DNA of 64,000 nucleotides from Pelagicoccus albus (GCF_014230145.1 NZ_JACHVC010000013.1:372001-436000); one strand, 5' to 3'. Counted from the stretch's first letter, positions 38,284-47,009 are shown. Numbers and translations are program-made. Notes: generated by a model not told the origin, from the letters alone.

Positions 38284-38339
38284 ATGTAACCGTAAGGGTA
38301 TCGACTCGCGGGCAGCACCGATTAGCCAACTCCTAAGAT

Positions 38340-39734
38340 ATGAAGCCAAATTCTCGTCGTGAATTCATCAAGAACACTGCTCTCTCTTTGGGGTTCATCG
38401 GGCTGCAAGTCTATGTGACTGGCTGCGCAAAAGGCTCCGGGTCCGCCAAAGCAAGAGTCGGATACGGACCTCTGACCGGTGGCCCAGATGAGTTGCTCAA
38501 GCTGCCAAAAGGATTTAGCTACACTTCTTTCTCGAAGACCGGAGAATTGATGGACGACGGCCTCGCCGTTCCTGGGGATCACGACGGTATGGCTGCGTTC
38601 CCGCTAGACGAAGATCGCGTCATCCTCGTGAGAAATCACGAACTCGATCCTAACGAGCAAGCCAAGAGCCCCTTCTTCGGAAATCGGGAAAAAATCCCTC
38701 AGTACCTGGAAAAACAATACGATCCAGCCCATGGAAGCGGCGACTGTTGCGGTGGCACCACGACCCTAATCTACAATCTCAAAACACAAAGCTTGGAGCA
38801 ACACTCGCTCAGCCTCGCGGGCACGATCAGAAACTGTTCCGGCGGCCCTACTCCTTGGGGAACCTGGCTCACCTGCGAGGAAGACGTTTCCAAAGCGGGA
38901 GAAACATTGGAAAAGGACCACGGGTACGTTTTCGAAGTCCCAGCAACCGCCGAAATAGGCCTCGCCCTGCCCGTGCCAATCAAGCCTATGGGCCGCTTCT
39001 ATCGCGAGGCTGTGGCTGTAGCCCCGGAAACCGGTATCGTCTACCAAACCGAGGACCGCCTGGACTCCCTCATCTACCGCTACATCCCCAACACACCCGG
39101 TAAGCTGCACAACGGCGGTAGAACCCAAGCCCTCGCCATCGTCGGCAAACCATCTTCAGACACCCGTAACTGGCCTGACGTCGAAGCGGAACAGTTTCCC
39201 ATAAACAGTGAAGTATCCGTCGAATGGATAGATATGGAGGATATCGACAATCCCGAAGACGACCTGCGTCGTAGAGGCTTCGAAGCCGGAGCAGCCAGAT
39301 TCGCCCGGGGTGAAGGAATTTTCTATATAGACGGTTCGGTCTATTTCGCTTGTACGAATGGCGGAGCGAAACAATACGGCCAAATCTTCAAGTATACACC
39401 AAGCCCGCTTGAGGGGACGGAAAGAGAAGCAGAGGCGCCCGGCAAGCTGGAACTCTACATCGAATCCCACGACAAAGAGCTCATGCAGGCCTGCGACAAT
39501 ATGACCGTGGCCCCTTGGGGCGACATCATCATTTGCGAAGATTGCGGGCTGGAAAGCTCCATTGTGGGAATCACACCGGAAGGTGAGATCTATCACATCG
39601 CCCATGCGATTATTGATAGCGAATTCGCAGGCTGCACTTTTTCGCCTGACGGCAGCACTTTGTTCGTAAATATTCAGAGCAATCCGGGACAAACCCTCGC
39701 CATAACCGGACCTTGGCGGGAGGACGCGTCCTAA
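38340..39734 (+). CDS. PhoX-like (DUF839) protein with Tat lipoprotein signal
   Basis: 464 residues. The N-terminus 'SRREFIKNTALSLGFIGLQVYVTGC' combines a twin-arginine motif (SRREF) with a lipobox ending at Cys 29, so it is likely exported folded by Tat and lipid-anchored. The body has features of the PhoX/DUF839 family: 'LVRNHELDPNEQAKSPFFG', 'GDCCGGTTTLIYN', 'GTIRNCSGGPTPWGTWLTCEED', 'CDNMTVAPWGDIIICEDC' and 'GCTFSPDGSTLFVNIQSNPGQTLAITGPW'. PhoX enzymes are Ca/Fe phosphatases of the periplasm; PhoX-like proteins may have other roles. No Pho regulator is in the window. Confidence 0.88.
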   Translation: MKPNSRREFIKNTALSLGFIGLQVYVTGCAKGSGSAKARVGYGPLTGGPDELLKLPKGFSYTSFSKTGELMDDGLAVPGDHDGMAAFPLDEDRVILVRNHELDPNEQAKSPFFGNREKIPQYLEKQYDPAHGSGDCCGGTTTLIYNLKTQSLEQHSLSLAGTIRNCSGGPTPWGTWLTCEEDVSKAGETLEKDHGYVFEVPATAEIGLALPVPIKPMGRFYREAVAVAPETGIVYQTEDRLDSLIYRYIPNTPGKLHNGGRTQALAIVGKPSSDTRNWPDVEAEQFPINSEVSVEWIDMEDIDNPEDDLRRRGFEAGAARFARGEGIFYIDGSVYFACTNGGAKQYGQIFKYTPSPLEGTEREAEAPGKLELYIESHDKELMQACDNMTVAPWGDIIICEDCGLESSIVGITPEGEIYHIAHAIIDSEFAGCTFSPDGSTLFVNIQSNPGQTLAITGPWREDAS

Positions 39735-39746
39735 AATCGCTCGTTT

Positions 39747-40439
39747 ATGCCAGAAAGAACCAGTCCCTTATCGCCTAAATCAAGAGAGAGCGGCTCATCG
39801 CGAAGACCTTGGCTAATCGGCTGCCTAGGCATTACTGGAGTCATCATTCTCGCTTTTGGAGTTGGCTTATACTGGTTCTTTACCTCAGGCAAAAAAGTCA
39901 TCACGGACGAAGTTCGGAACAAGGTCGTTCAAAAGATCGAGCAATCGGGCCTGCCATTCGAGCAGCAACAAGCCCTCAAGGCCGAGATAGATAGAGTCAC
40001 CGAAGCTTTCAAAGCCGGAGAAATCAGTATAAAGGAAATGGTCATGATTTTGGAGGGTCTTGAGCAAAGCCCTGCCATGAGCGTGATTCGCTACTACGAA
40101 GCCGAGGGGGACCCACTGGATCGGGCATCCATTTCGGACGAAGAGAGAAAAGCCGCTCTACTGACAATAAGGAGATTCATTTACGGCATATTCGAGGAGA
40201 GCATTCCAGAGTCTGCCATCAGAGACTTGATGGAACCATTCATACTTCCTTCGTCCCGGGGGGAAGGATTGGAAAATCTTCAATTCAGAAGCGACATCTC
40301 CGACGAGGAGTTATTCGAGGCCTTGGATAAGGCCAAGGCCTATGCCGACGAAGCCGGGGTGCCGAATGAAAACCTATCTCCCGATCTAGCCAACGAGATT
40401 CGAGACATCGTCGACCGTATCCTCAGCAAACGGCGATGA
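39747..40439 (+). CDS. Uncharacterised single-pass membrane protein
   Basis: 230 residues. It has a Ser/Arg/Pro-rich N-terminus and one membrane segment at about residues 23-46 ('WLIGCLGITGVIILAFGVGLYWFF'). The largely helical periplasmic part is rich in charged residues, with 'EIDRVTEAFKAGEISIKEMVMILEGLEQ' and 'FEESIPESAIRDLMEPFI'. I do not recognise the family. It starts 12 bases after the PhoX-like gene, so the two probably share a transcript. The last 54 bases overlap the end of the convergent GNAT gene. Confidence 0.7.
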   Translation: MPERTSPLSPKSRESGSSRRPWLIGCLGITGVIILAFGVGLYWFFTSGKKVITDEVRNKVVQKIEQSGLPFEQQQALKAEIDRVTEAFKAGEISIKEMVMILEGLEQSPAMSVIRYYEAEGDPLDRASISDEERKAALLTIRRFIYGIFEESIPESAIRDLMEPFILPSSRGEGLENLQFRSDISDEELFEALDKAKAYADEAGVPNENLSPDLANEIRDIVDRILSKRR

Positions 40440-40991
40440 GACGTGGGACTCGTACCAGCGGTCCTTGCTAAGAGACAAGGAATCGAGGGCTATCCACTCG
40501 CCTCCCCGCTCAAAGCCATCTTCCGTTCTCATCCTGAAGCGGAAACCGTTGTTCTCGAGGACCTTCTTGCTGGCTAGGTTCCATGAGGCATGACTTGCGG
40601 TCGCTTCCCTTATTCCGAGCTCTAAAAATCCGAAGCTCAGAATAGCAGACAACGCTTCCGTCGCATAGCCAGCTCCCTGCTTTTTCGGATGGGTCCAGAA
40701 GCCAAAATTCCATTTGGAAAAACGCTTTTCCGCCAAGATTCTCCCCAGCGGCTCTCCCGTTAGTCGGTCGCAAAACGTGAAAGTGTACGCATCGCCTGCC
40801 AGCCAACGAGCCTGAGCGTTGCCTGAAAAACGCTGAAGCTCCTCCTTGGACTCCGGCCTATTCCACATCATTCCATCCAGAAACCCTGGGGAGTTGACGG
40901 CATCCCACACGAAATCGATCTCCTCGTTGGAGGAGATTCGTAGAATCAGACGCTCAGTCTCGAGTGTGTGCCCTAGCGGTATAGATTTCAT
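40386..40991 (-). CDS. RimJ/RimL-type GNAT N-acetyltransferase
   Basis: 201 residues. Family features are 'LETERLILRISSNEEIDFVWDAVNSPGF', 'WLAGDAYTFTFCDRLTGEPLGRIL', 'FGFWTHPKKQGAGYATEALSAILSFGFLELGIREATASH' and 'NLASKKVLENNGFRFRMR'. These are the core of the RimL/YdaF group acetylating proteins or small amines with acetyl-CoA. The C-terminal 17 codons overlap the end of the convergent membrane-protein gene (40386-40439). An earlier end cannot be proposed without a frameshift. It lies 120 bp downstream of the ParB-like gene on the same strand. Confidence 0.87.
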   Translation of the reverse strand: MKSIPLGHTLETERLILRISSNEEIDFVWDAVNSPGFLDGMMWNRPESKEELQRFSGNAQARWLAGDAYTFTFCDRLTGEPLGRILAEKRFSKWNFGFWTHPKKQGAGYATEALSAILSFGFLELGIREATASHASWNLASKKVLENNGFRFRMRTEDGFERGGEWIALDSLSLSKDRWYESHVSSPFAEDTVDDVSNLVG

Positions 40992-41050
40992 TGCTCGAAT
41001 TCTCGAGTATACGTAAAAAAGAGAGCTCCGGCAAGCGGCTAAATATCCTT

Positions 41051-41064
41051 TTAGGAGCTCCTAA
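41051..41064. promoter_or_regulatory. 14-base perfect palindrome between ParB-like and GNAT genes
   Basis: TTAGGAGCTCCTAA is a perfect palindrome, 61 bases upstream of the minus-strand GNAT start and 48 bases downstream of the ParB-like gene's end. It could be an operator, but no regulator is linked. A related GAGAGCTCC lies at 41019-41027. Confidence 0.3.
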
Positions 41065-41111
41065 CACCCACGATAAGAAGCGCTACAGAGCCGCGGATGA
41101 ACGAGGTGAGG

Positions 41112-41969
41112 CTACTCCCCCGAACCGCTGGTGGCGACCAGAAGCTCAGCCTTCCTTTGCATGACCCATTTCTCAAGTCGTTCGACAGCAGCGGGAAATT
41201 TGGGATCAGACTTGTTCATGCGGTCCAAAATTCCGATAGCGGCAACGGCGTAGTCGTTGGGGATGGCGGTTGGCAATGTATCCAGTTCCCTTGGGTCCAT
41301 CTCGCCGTCACGAATCATCTTTCGGGCTTCTTCCTCGATTTCGTTTCGTGTCCCACCTGATGTGTCGGAATAATTCGCATTCTTCTTGGATGGAGCTCCG
41401 CCACCCCCGGACCCTGCTCCCTCGCCGGCCGAGCTTCCGTCATTCTTTTCTCGCTCCTCACCTCCGTGACGGGCAGTCTTTTCGATGCCTGCAGGATAGC
41501 TTTTGCCATCCTTGCCAATCACCTTGTCTGGGTGATCGAGCCCCATGGATTTCCTGACTCTCCGGACGAGCTCAATGGAAACTTTGCAAATATCGGCGAG
41601 GTAGGCGTTTGAATGACCGGTCCACTCTTCGAGAGCGATCTCCACCGCGTGGCGCTTATCGGCGTTTGTGCGGTACAGTCCATTAGTCGCGTTCGCTCCT
41701 AGGGCCGCCACGAGGGCATCCGTGCGAGAGCCTTCTCTCACTTCCGCCTCAATGTCCCTCTCCTCTATCCGCTTCGCAGCGAGAAAACGGTGAAAACCAT
41801 CCGCCAAGTAATATTTCGATCCATCATAGTAGAGCGTAATCGGAGGAAACTTAGCCCCTTGCTTCATGTCTTCGGCGTAGCCGGATACCGCTTCGTCGTT
41901 GGTGGCCACCCTCGTTTGGGTGCCCGAATAAATATCGATTTGCTCTAGGGAAATTCGCTGTATGTTCAT
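41112..41969 (-). CDS. Orphan ParB-like nuclease-domain protein
   Basis: 285 residues. The N-terminal ParB/Srx-like domain has 'RISLEQIDIYSGTQTRVATNDEAVSGYAEDMKQGAKFPPITLYYDG' and 'YYLADGFHRFLAAKRI' (GxHRxxA in place of GERRYRA). A helix-turn-helix-like region follows ('NAYLADICKVSIELVRRVRKSM', about 117-140), then 'VIGKDGKSYPA', a motif often seen in stand-alone ParB-like proteins. A Ser/Gly-rich linker leads to a C-terminal helical part. There is no adjacent parA, and no parS sequence was noticed, so it is unlikely to be the chromosome segregation ParB. A DNA-binding or CTP-dependent regulatory role is inferred. Confidence 0.75.
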   Translation of the reverse strand: MNIQRISLEQIDIYSGTQTRVATNDEAVSGYAEDMKQGAKFPPITLYYDGSKYYLADGFHRFLAAKRIEERDIEAEVREGSRTDALVAALGANATNGLYRTNADKRHAVEIALEEWTGHSNAYLADICKVSIELVRRVRKSMGLDHPDKVIGKDGKSYPAGIEKTARHGGEEREKNDGSSAGEGAGSGGGGAPSKKNANYSDTSGGTRNEIEEEARKMIRDGEMDPRELDTLPTAIPNDYAVAAIGILDRMNKSDPKFPAAVERLEKWVMQRKAELLVATSGSGE

Positions 41970-42130
41970 GTAGTTAGATCGCCGATACCGAAATTGGACT
42001 AATTAGGAAAGCGGGTGAGACTTGCCGAGTGCGGATTTGTGGCAATGAAAAACCATCCGCATACGTTTATTGGAATAAGTACCTCCCTTCGCCCCTCGTA
42101 GACAGAAACACACCCGCCAAAAAATCTGAT

Positions 42131-42721
42131 ATGAAGAATCTACTCCTATTGACTTTCGCCCTGATTTTAATGACTCAAACCAATATGGCCCAAGACACTG
42201 ACTCGGATAAAAAAGACCTGGAAACAATCACTTTAGCTGGTGGGTGTTTCTGGTGCGTGGAAGCAGTTTACCAGCGACTGGACGGCGTGGAGAGCGCGGT
42301 AAACGGCTACATGGGAGGACACACAAAAAAACCTTCCTACAAGGAGGTGTGTACGGGGAAGACTGGGCACGCCGAGGTCATTCAGATCAAGTTCGACCCA
42401 GCCGTCACAGATCTAGCTGCTCTAATCGATTTTTTCTGGGAGGCTCACGATCCGACGACGCTCAACCGGCAGGGCGCCGACGTGGGAACTCAATACCGAT
42501 CCGCCATTTACTACGAAAATGAGAGCCAAAAAGAGATTGCCGAAGCCTCCAAAGCCAAAGCGGCCTCCAAATTCTCGGATCCAATTGTCACAGAGATAAC
42601 CGAAGCGAGCACCTTTTACCCAGCCGAAGACTACCATCAGGAATACTACGAACTGAACAAAAGCTACCCATATTGCCGAGCTGTCATCACTCCAAAACTC
42701 AAAAAGCTAGGTTTGGAGTAA
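42131..42721 (+). CDS. msrA: Peptide methionine sulfoxide reductase MsrA, exported
   Basis: 196 residues from ATG 42131, chosen because it opens a signal peptide (MKNLLLLTFALILMTQTNMAQ). The catalytic motif GCFWC is present, followed by 'VEAVYQRLDGVESAVNGYMGGHTKKPSYKEVC', 'GHAEVIQIKFDP', 'DFFWEAHDPTTLNRQGADVGTQYRSAIYY' and 'FYPAEDYHQEYYELN', all family hallmarks. It reduces the S form of methionine sulfoxide in envelope proteins. MsrB is not in the window, and the electron donor is unknown. Confidence 0.95.
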   Translation: MKNLLLLTFALILMTQTNMAQDTDSDKKDLETITLAGGCFWCVEAVYQRLDGVESAVNGYMGGHTKKPSYKEVCTGKTGHAEVIQIKFDPAVTDLAALIDFFWEAHDPTTLNRQGADVGTQYRSAIYYENESQKEIAEASKAKAASKFSDPIVTEITEASTFYPAEDYHQEYYELNKSYPYCRAVITPKLKKLGLE

Positions 42722-42753
42722 GGTCGAATGACTGATTTCCTGATCATGCAGAA

Positions 42754-42808
42754 TTACTGTACTCCACACGGTATTTTCTCTTGATCGACGCTTGCGAGAA
42801 TACAGTAA
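42754..42808. repeat. Inverted repeat between msrA and hybrid sensor gene
   Basis: TTACTGTA (42754-42761) and TACAGTAA (42801-42808) are exact complements 39 bases apart. Between them lie GTATTTTCTC and GAGAATAC, which can pair as an alternative inner stem sharing bases with the outer arm. It may be an operator or an alternative RNA hairpin upstream of the sensor gene at 42898. No T run follows, so a terminator for msrA is less likely. Confidence 0.35.
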
Positions 42809-42897
42809 AGATAGGCGTGGCAACAGCATGCGTCCCATCGGCTCCATAGGATTGGTCCCATCAGGCAGGCTTGTGCCATTATCACAGCCAGCACTCA

Positions 42898-45800
42898 ATG
42901 GACCCCTACTTACCAGCAAAAGGAACCATAGCCTCTCGATGGCGTCTCGCAGCATTTCTGTTCTTGCTTCAACTTTTGCTGGTTTTGACTCAGACGCGAG
43001 ACGCTCTGTCCGCTCCTCGCCAAGAGCTCGGGCTCCCGGAGCTCAAAATACATGAGACAGAGGAAATCGGATCAAATTCCGGGGGGCGGTTCGTTTCAGT
43101 AGACACCAACGGGCGAATACTTTTTTCCAGCGATGGACAACTTTTCGCCTACGATGGGACCGAGTGGAATCAAGTTAGCGTAAGTCGAAGGCGGCAAAAC
43201 GAAGATATGATGTCGGTTCGAGAAGGACCTGACGGGAGGCTTTACGTAGGGGGTATTGGTTATTGGGGCCGTCTCAAAACCGACCAACAGGGCCGCTATC
43301 AAACTGAGTTTCTCTCATCGGAAGAGGAGCAGAACAAAACGTCAATCGAGGGCTTCAAGCGGATCGAATTCTGCGGAGGCTCCGTTTTTTTCTCCGGACT
43401 TAGCACACTTGTCCGATGGTCTCCGCAGAAGGGATCTACCATCTGGGAAATAGATCGAATCGACTGCGTTTTCACAGTCGACGATGAAACCTTTGTTGCC
43501 TCCTCAAATGCCATTTCACGAGTTGAAGGAGATAAGCTCATCCCCTTGGTAGATCTCGCACCGATTCGCATAGGCGAAGGTCGCTTCCAAGCAAGCGCAC
43601 CTTGGACCGACGGGCGCATTGCGCTTTATCACAACAAATGGGGGCTCGTTCTCTTCGACGGCAAGAGCTTCGAGAATATTTCAGACGGTATGGAGAGTAA
43701 CCCGACCTGGGAATGGGTCAAAGACATGAAAAGGGTCGACTCAGAGACTCTAGCCCTGACGACCGCCGATGATGGCATTTGCCTGCTTGATTCTAGAGGT
43801 GAAATAATAACCACGATTAATCAAAAGAGAGACTATCGTTTCGGAGAATGCGGAGAGATCGCGATCGCTCCGGACAAAAGTATTTGGGTCTGCCTCTCAG
43901 ATGGAGTCGCTCAAATCCTTAGTCCCTTGAACACGACCTTCATTGATGAGCGTTTTGGTGTCCCCATGAATTATTTCGACATGGCGCGACTAGGAAGCGA
44001 TTTGCTTCTGGCTTCCAGTGGAGGCCTATATCTCGCCGAATACTCCGCTACGGGACAAATGACCGGGTTTAAAAAATTCGAGGCCCTGCAAGGTGGCGGA
44101 ATTCTAAAGATGTTGGGTCTCGGAGACAGGGTTCTCGCTTCGTCTGGTCAAGGGATCTTTCTTTTGCAGGCAGACAAGCCCCCCGAGAAGCTGCTTGATA
44201 TCAAAGACGCCTACAAGCTCCACAAAAGTACGTATGGCGAAAAGCAAATCCTCACAGTATCCACAGTAGAAAAACTCTATATCACTGAGCTCCTCGATGA
44301 CAGGTTGACACTCTTGGATGAAATCGAAGTAGGTGATCTTTCGAACAAAATACTGGATGACGCCCGAGGCGATATTTGGTTGGAGCGGGGTATTTCCAAA
44401 ATAGGAAGAATCCACATCGAAGAAGGTAAGTACCAGTATTCTGAATACGGCATAGAATCAGGACTTACTTCTGACCAATGGATCTCTATTTGGCGTTACA
44501 AAAACGAAGTTCTCTTTTCGACCCGCAAGGGGCCGCTTCGATTCGATCGGGACTCGGGACGTTTTCGCGTCGCAACGGATGTAGCCAACTTGATTCCCGA
44601 ATCCGTCGAAGGTCTTACCCGTCCCGCCTTCTCGCCTAGCGGCGATTTATGGGTATTGGCCGAGGAGCATCCTACCGTCTTGAGACTCCAAAAAGATGGC
44701 TCATTTTTACCCGACCCTAGCCCCTTTGAGAAACTAGGATCGACGATGCTGGATGAAATAATTTTCGAGGAAGATGGGGTCGTCTGGATAACAAGCAGTC
44801 GTCAACTGATTCGAATCGATGACACGAGCTCCGCATCAGAACATCAAATCCCTCCCCCATCACTGGTCTCTATTCTCAACCCCTCTACTGGTGGATTACT
44901 TTACCACTACAATCTTCCAAACACACGTTGGCCGCAAAAACTTGCCCATTCGGACAACAGTATCCAACTGCATTTCACCACTCCGTTCTACCAACAGACG
45001 CGAGGAATAAAGTATCAATATCGACTAAATGGATACAGTAACGAATGGAGTGACCCCACAAGCGGGTCTTTAATCAATTTGGAAAGAATACCAAGTGGTA
45101 AATTCACCTTCGAAATCCGGGGACTGATTGGCGAATCAAAACTCACTCCCACCACGGCAGTGCCCATCCAAATCGGGATTCCACTCTACAAGACTTGGCC
45201 CGCCTACTTCGTATACATTACCATCTTTGTCGTTTCAGTCTGGGTTGTCGTTCTCTTCAGGCACAATAAACTCATGAAACGCCAAACTCTGCTAGAAGAG
45301 AAAGTTCGGCTTCAAACAAAGGCGCTCCGGGAGAAAAACATTCAGTTACACGGGGCCTTCCTCAACGAAAGAGAACTTAAGAAAAAGGCGGAAAAGGCCA
45401 ATAAGGCTAAAAGCGAGTTCCTTGCCATGGTGAGCCATGAGATAAGGACTCCGCTCAACTGTATCATAGGAATGGCCGACAACCTCTTGGGAACTCCCTT
45501 GGAAAGGGACCAGGCACAAATGTCACGCACAATTCATTCCAGCGGAAAAACCTTGGTTACGATAATCTCCGACATCCTGGATTTTTCAAAAATCGAAGCA
45601 GGAAAGATCGAGTTTGAGAGGGAGCCTTACTCTCCCAAGAGCATCATTGATGACGTATTCAACCTATTCATACAGTCCTGCAAAGAAAAGAATCTGTCTC
45701 TAAAAACGCAAGTTGGAGACCAAGTACCAGAGGTAGCGATCGGAGATTCCATAAGAATAAAACAAATCCTAATCAATCTGGTGGGCAATGCTCTAAAGTT

Positions 45801-46599
45801 TACAGAAACAGGAGGAATAAGGATCCGTCTGGAAACGAAAAAATCTTCGACCAGCAAGCCGCAACTGCTTTTTACCGTCCAAGATACAGGCGTAGGAATC
45901 GCATCGGAAGACATGGACGAACTCTTTAAAACCTTTAGCCAACTCGATTCTTCCAACACGCGTAAATACGGTGGAACTGGGCTAGGATTGGCCATTTGCA
46001 AAAAGCTTGTGACCCAAATGAATGGGAATATCGGGGTTTCCAGCGAGCTCGGCCAGGGTTCAACCTTTTCCTTCGCGATAGAACTGGTATCCGCAAGCGA
46101 AGAGCAAACAAGGGAATTCAGAAATGAAAGCTTTCAGCTCGAAGTGGAGACTGACTTGCACCCACAAATTGCCGTTCCTTTTGACGAATCCCAAACGCCA
46201 TCCATCGCTTTGGAGCCGAGAGACGTTTTACTCGTGGAAGACAATCCGATTAACCAGCAAGTGACAGCCATGATGCTACGTCGTATCGGGTACACCTGCG
46301 ACATCGTAGGCAACGGCGATCTGGCCATAGAGACCACTGAAAAGAAAAACTATAAAGTTATCCTGATGGACATACAAATGCCAGGGATGGATGGCTTCCA
46401 GTGCGCGCGAAAGATAAGGGAATCGCTCGCAGAAAAAACCCCGCCAATCATCGCCGTGACCGCCAAGTCAGCCGAAAGCGACCGAGCACAGTCAGTTGAT
46501 GCCGGCATGTGCTGTTTTCTGACGAAACCGTTGGAGCGTCCAACCCTGAAAAAGGCCATAGATAAATCGCTTTCAGCCAAGAGCAGCCCGCCTCGATGA
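42898..46599 (+). CDS. Hybrid two-component sensor kinase with Reg_prop propeller and receiver domain
   Basis: 1233 residues from ATG 42898, which starts just before a membrane/signal segment ('LAAFLFLLQLLLVLT'); a TTG at 42871 is also in frame. The periplasmic half is built of two-component-regulator propeller repeats, followed by a Y_Y_Y domain ('YQYRLNGYSNEWSDPTSGSLINLERIPSGKFTFEIRG'). A membrane segment is near 765-788. HisKA follows ('FLAMVSHEIRTPLN', His 847), then HATPase_c ('NLVGNALKFTETG', 'GVGIASEDMDELFKTFSQLDSSNTRKYGGTGLGLAI') and a receiver with Asp 1158 ('VILMDIQMPGMDG') and 'LTKP'. It resembles HTCS polysaccharide sensors but lacks the AraC-type DNA-binding end, so the phosphate must leave through a separate partner. 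Confidence 0.92.
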   Translation: MDPYLPAKGTIASRWRLAAFLFLLQLLLVLTQTRDALSAPRQELGLPELKIHETEEIGSNSGGRFVSVDTNGRILFSSDGQLFAYDGTEWNQVSVSRRRQNEDMMSVREGPDGRLYVGGIGYWGRLKTDQQGRYQTEFLSSEEEQNKTSIEGFKRIEFCGGSVFFSGLSTLVRWSPQKGSTIWEIDRIDCVFTVDDETFVASSNAISRVEGDKLIPLVDLAPIRIGEGRFQASAPWTDGRIALYHNKWGLVLFDGKSFENISDGMESNPTWEWVKDMKRVDSETLALTTADDGICLLDSRGEIITTINQKRDYRFGECGEIAIAPDKSIWVCLSDGVAQILSPLNTTFIDERFGVPMNYFDMARLGSDLLLASSGGLYLAEYSATGQMTGFKKFEALQGGGILKMLGLGDRVLASSGQGIFLLQADKPPEKLLDIKDAYKLHKSTYGEKQILTVSTVEKLYITELLDDRLTLLDEIEVGDLSNKILDDARGDIWLERGISKIGRIHIEEGKYQYSEYGIESGLTSDQWISIWRYKNEVLFSTRKGPLRFDRDSGRFRVATDVANLIPESVEGLTRPAFSPSGDLWVLAEEHPTVLRLQKDGSFLPDPSPFEKLGSTMLDEIIFEEDGVVWITSSRQLIRIDDTSSASEHQIPPPSLVSILNPSTGGLLYHYNLPNTRWPQKLAHSDNSIQLHFTTPFYQQTRGIKYQYRLNGYSNEWSDPTSGSLINLERIPSGKFTFEIRGLIGESKLTPTTAVPIQIGIPLYKTWPAYFVYITIFVVSVWVVVLFRHNKLMKRQTLLEEKVRLQTKALREKNIQLHGAFLNERELKKKAEKANKAKSEFLAMVSHEIRTPLNCIIGMADNLLGTPLERDQAQMSRTIHSSGKTLVTIISDILDFSKIEAGKIEFEREPYSPKSIIDDVFNLFIQSCKEKNLSLKTQVGDQVPEVAIGDSIRIKQILINLVGNALKFTETGGIRIRLETKKSSTSKPQLLFTVQDTGVGIASEDMDELFKTFSQLDSSNTRKYGGTGLGLAICKKLVTQMNGNIGVSSELGQGSTFSFAIELVSASEEQTREFRNESFQLEVETDLHPQIAVPFDESQTPSIALEPRDVLLVEDNPINQQVTAMMLRRIGYTCDIVGNGDLAIETTEKKNYKVILMDIQMPGMDGFQCARKIRESLAEKTPPIIAVTAKSAESDRAQSVDAGMCCFLTKPLERPTLKKAIDKSLSAKSSPPR

Positions 46600-46612
46600 C
46601 TTCGCCTTTTCT

Positions 46613-46643
46613 AAAAAAAAGCCACCGGCTATAATCACCGGTG
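46613..46643 (-). terminator. Factor-independent terminator of the small minus-strand gene
   Basis: On the minus strand CACCGG (46643-46638) pairs with CCGGTG (46628-46623) and is followed by a run of eight T (46620-46613). It lies 31 bases after the stop of the gene at 46674-46886, supporting that gene as a real transcript. Confidence 0.8.
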
Positions 46644-46673
46644 ACCTTGCACGATAATAAATTGGAATAGCTT

Positions 46674-46886
46674 CTAGGCTACGACATCAAGCGCTCGTCC
46701 CACTGGACTGGTCCCAATCGACGCTGGATCGCTGGAACTATGCCTCTCCTGATTAACATCCAGCCCGGGCGTGTTCGCTACAGGCTGAGGAGCAATTGCA
46801 GTGGTTGTGGGATTAATTGAAGGCTCCAGACGGCTCATATCGTCGAAAGTTGCCCGTACGAGATTGATAACAGGGGGAAAATCCAT
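46674..46886 (-). CDS. Small protein of unknown function (70 residues)
   Basis: 70 residues from ATG 46886, preceded by a strong Shine-Dalgarno (AGAAGGAAGG, spacing 6); the frame is open further upstream but without such a site. The sequence begins 'MDFPPVINLVRATFDDMS' and ends 'GTSPVGRALDVVA', with a Pro/Thr/Ser-rich middle. The ends faintly recall the small YjfB-like 'putative motility protein' group, but I do not claim it. A promoter-like -10 TAAAAT and -35 TTTACC lie upstream and a terminator downstream, so it is probably expressed as a single unit. No signal peptide or membrane segment is seen. Confidence 0.6.
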   Translation of the reverse strand: MDFPPVINLVRATFDDMSRLEPSINPTTTAIAPQPVANTPGLDVNQERHSSSDPASIGTSPVGRALDVVA

Positions 46887-46948
46887 TGTTTGCCTTCCTT
46901 CTAATTCGTTTAAGTTTCTATGCAGGCACCGTTTGCCAGAACAGTCCC

Positions 46949-46978
46949 ATTTTAGCATCTCCACAGGCAAAAGGTAAA
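46949..46978 (-). promoter_or_regulatory. Promoter-like elements for the small gene
   Basis: On the minus strand TTTACC (46978-46973) and TAAAAT (46954-46949) are 18 bases apart, close to sigma-70 type -35/-10 elements, about 62 bases upstream of the ATG at 46886. Predicted by eye only. Confidence 0.35.
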
Positions 46979-46985
46979 TAGGGTC

Positions 46986-47009
46986 AACCGGCAGCTAGCG
47001 GTTTTTTTT
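46986..47009 (+). terminator. Short hairpin with T8 tract upstream of the polyamine genes
   Basis: AACCG/CGGTT with an eight-base loop followed by T8. The five-pair stem is weak. It lies 189 bases before the carboxyspermidine dehydrogenase start and could stop read-through or act as an attenuator. Confidence 0.4.

Noticed and set aside
39156-39692. 178-residue minus-strand frame in the PhoX-like gene
   Set aside because: Shadow frame of a recognised gene, with no start signal.
41112-41969. Chromosomal ParB of a parABS system
   Set aside because: No parA neighbour, GxHR motif in place of GERR, and no parS noticed.
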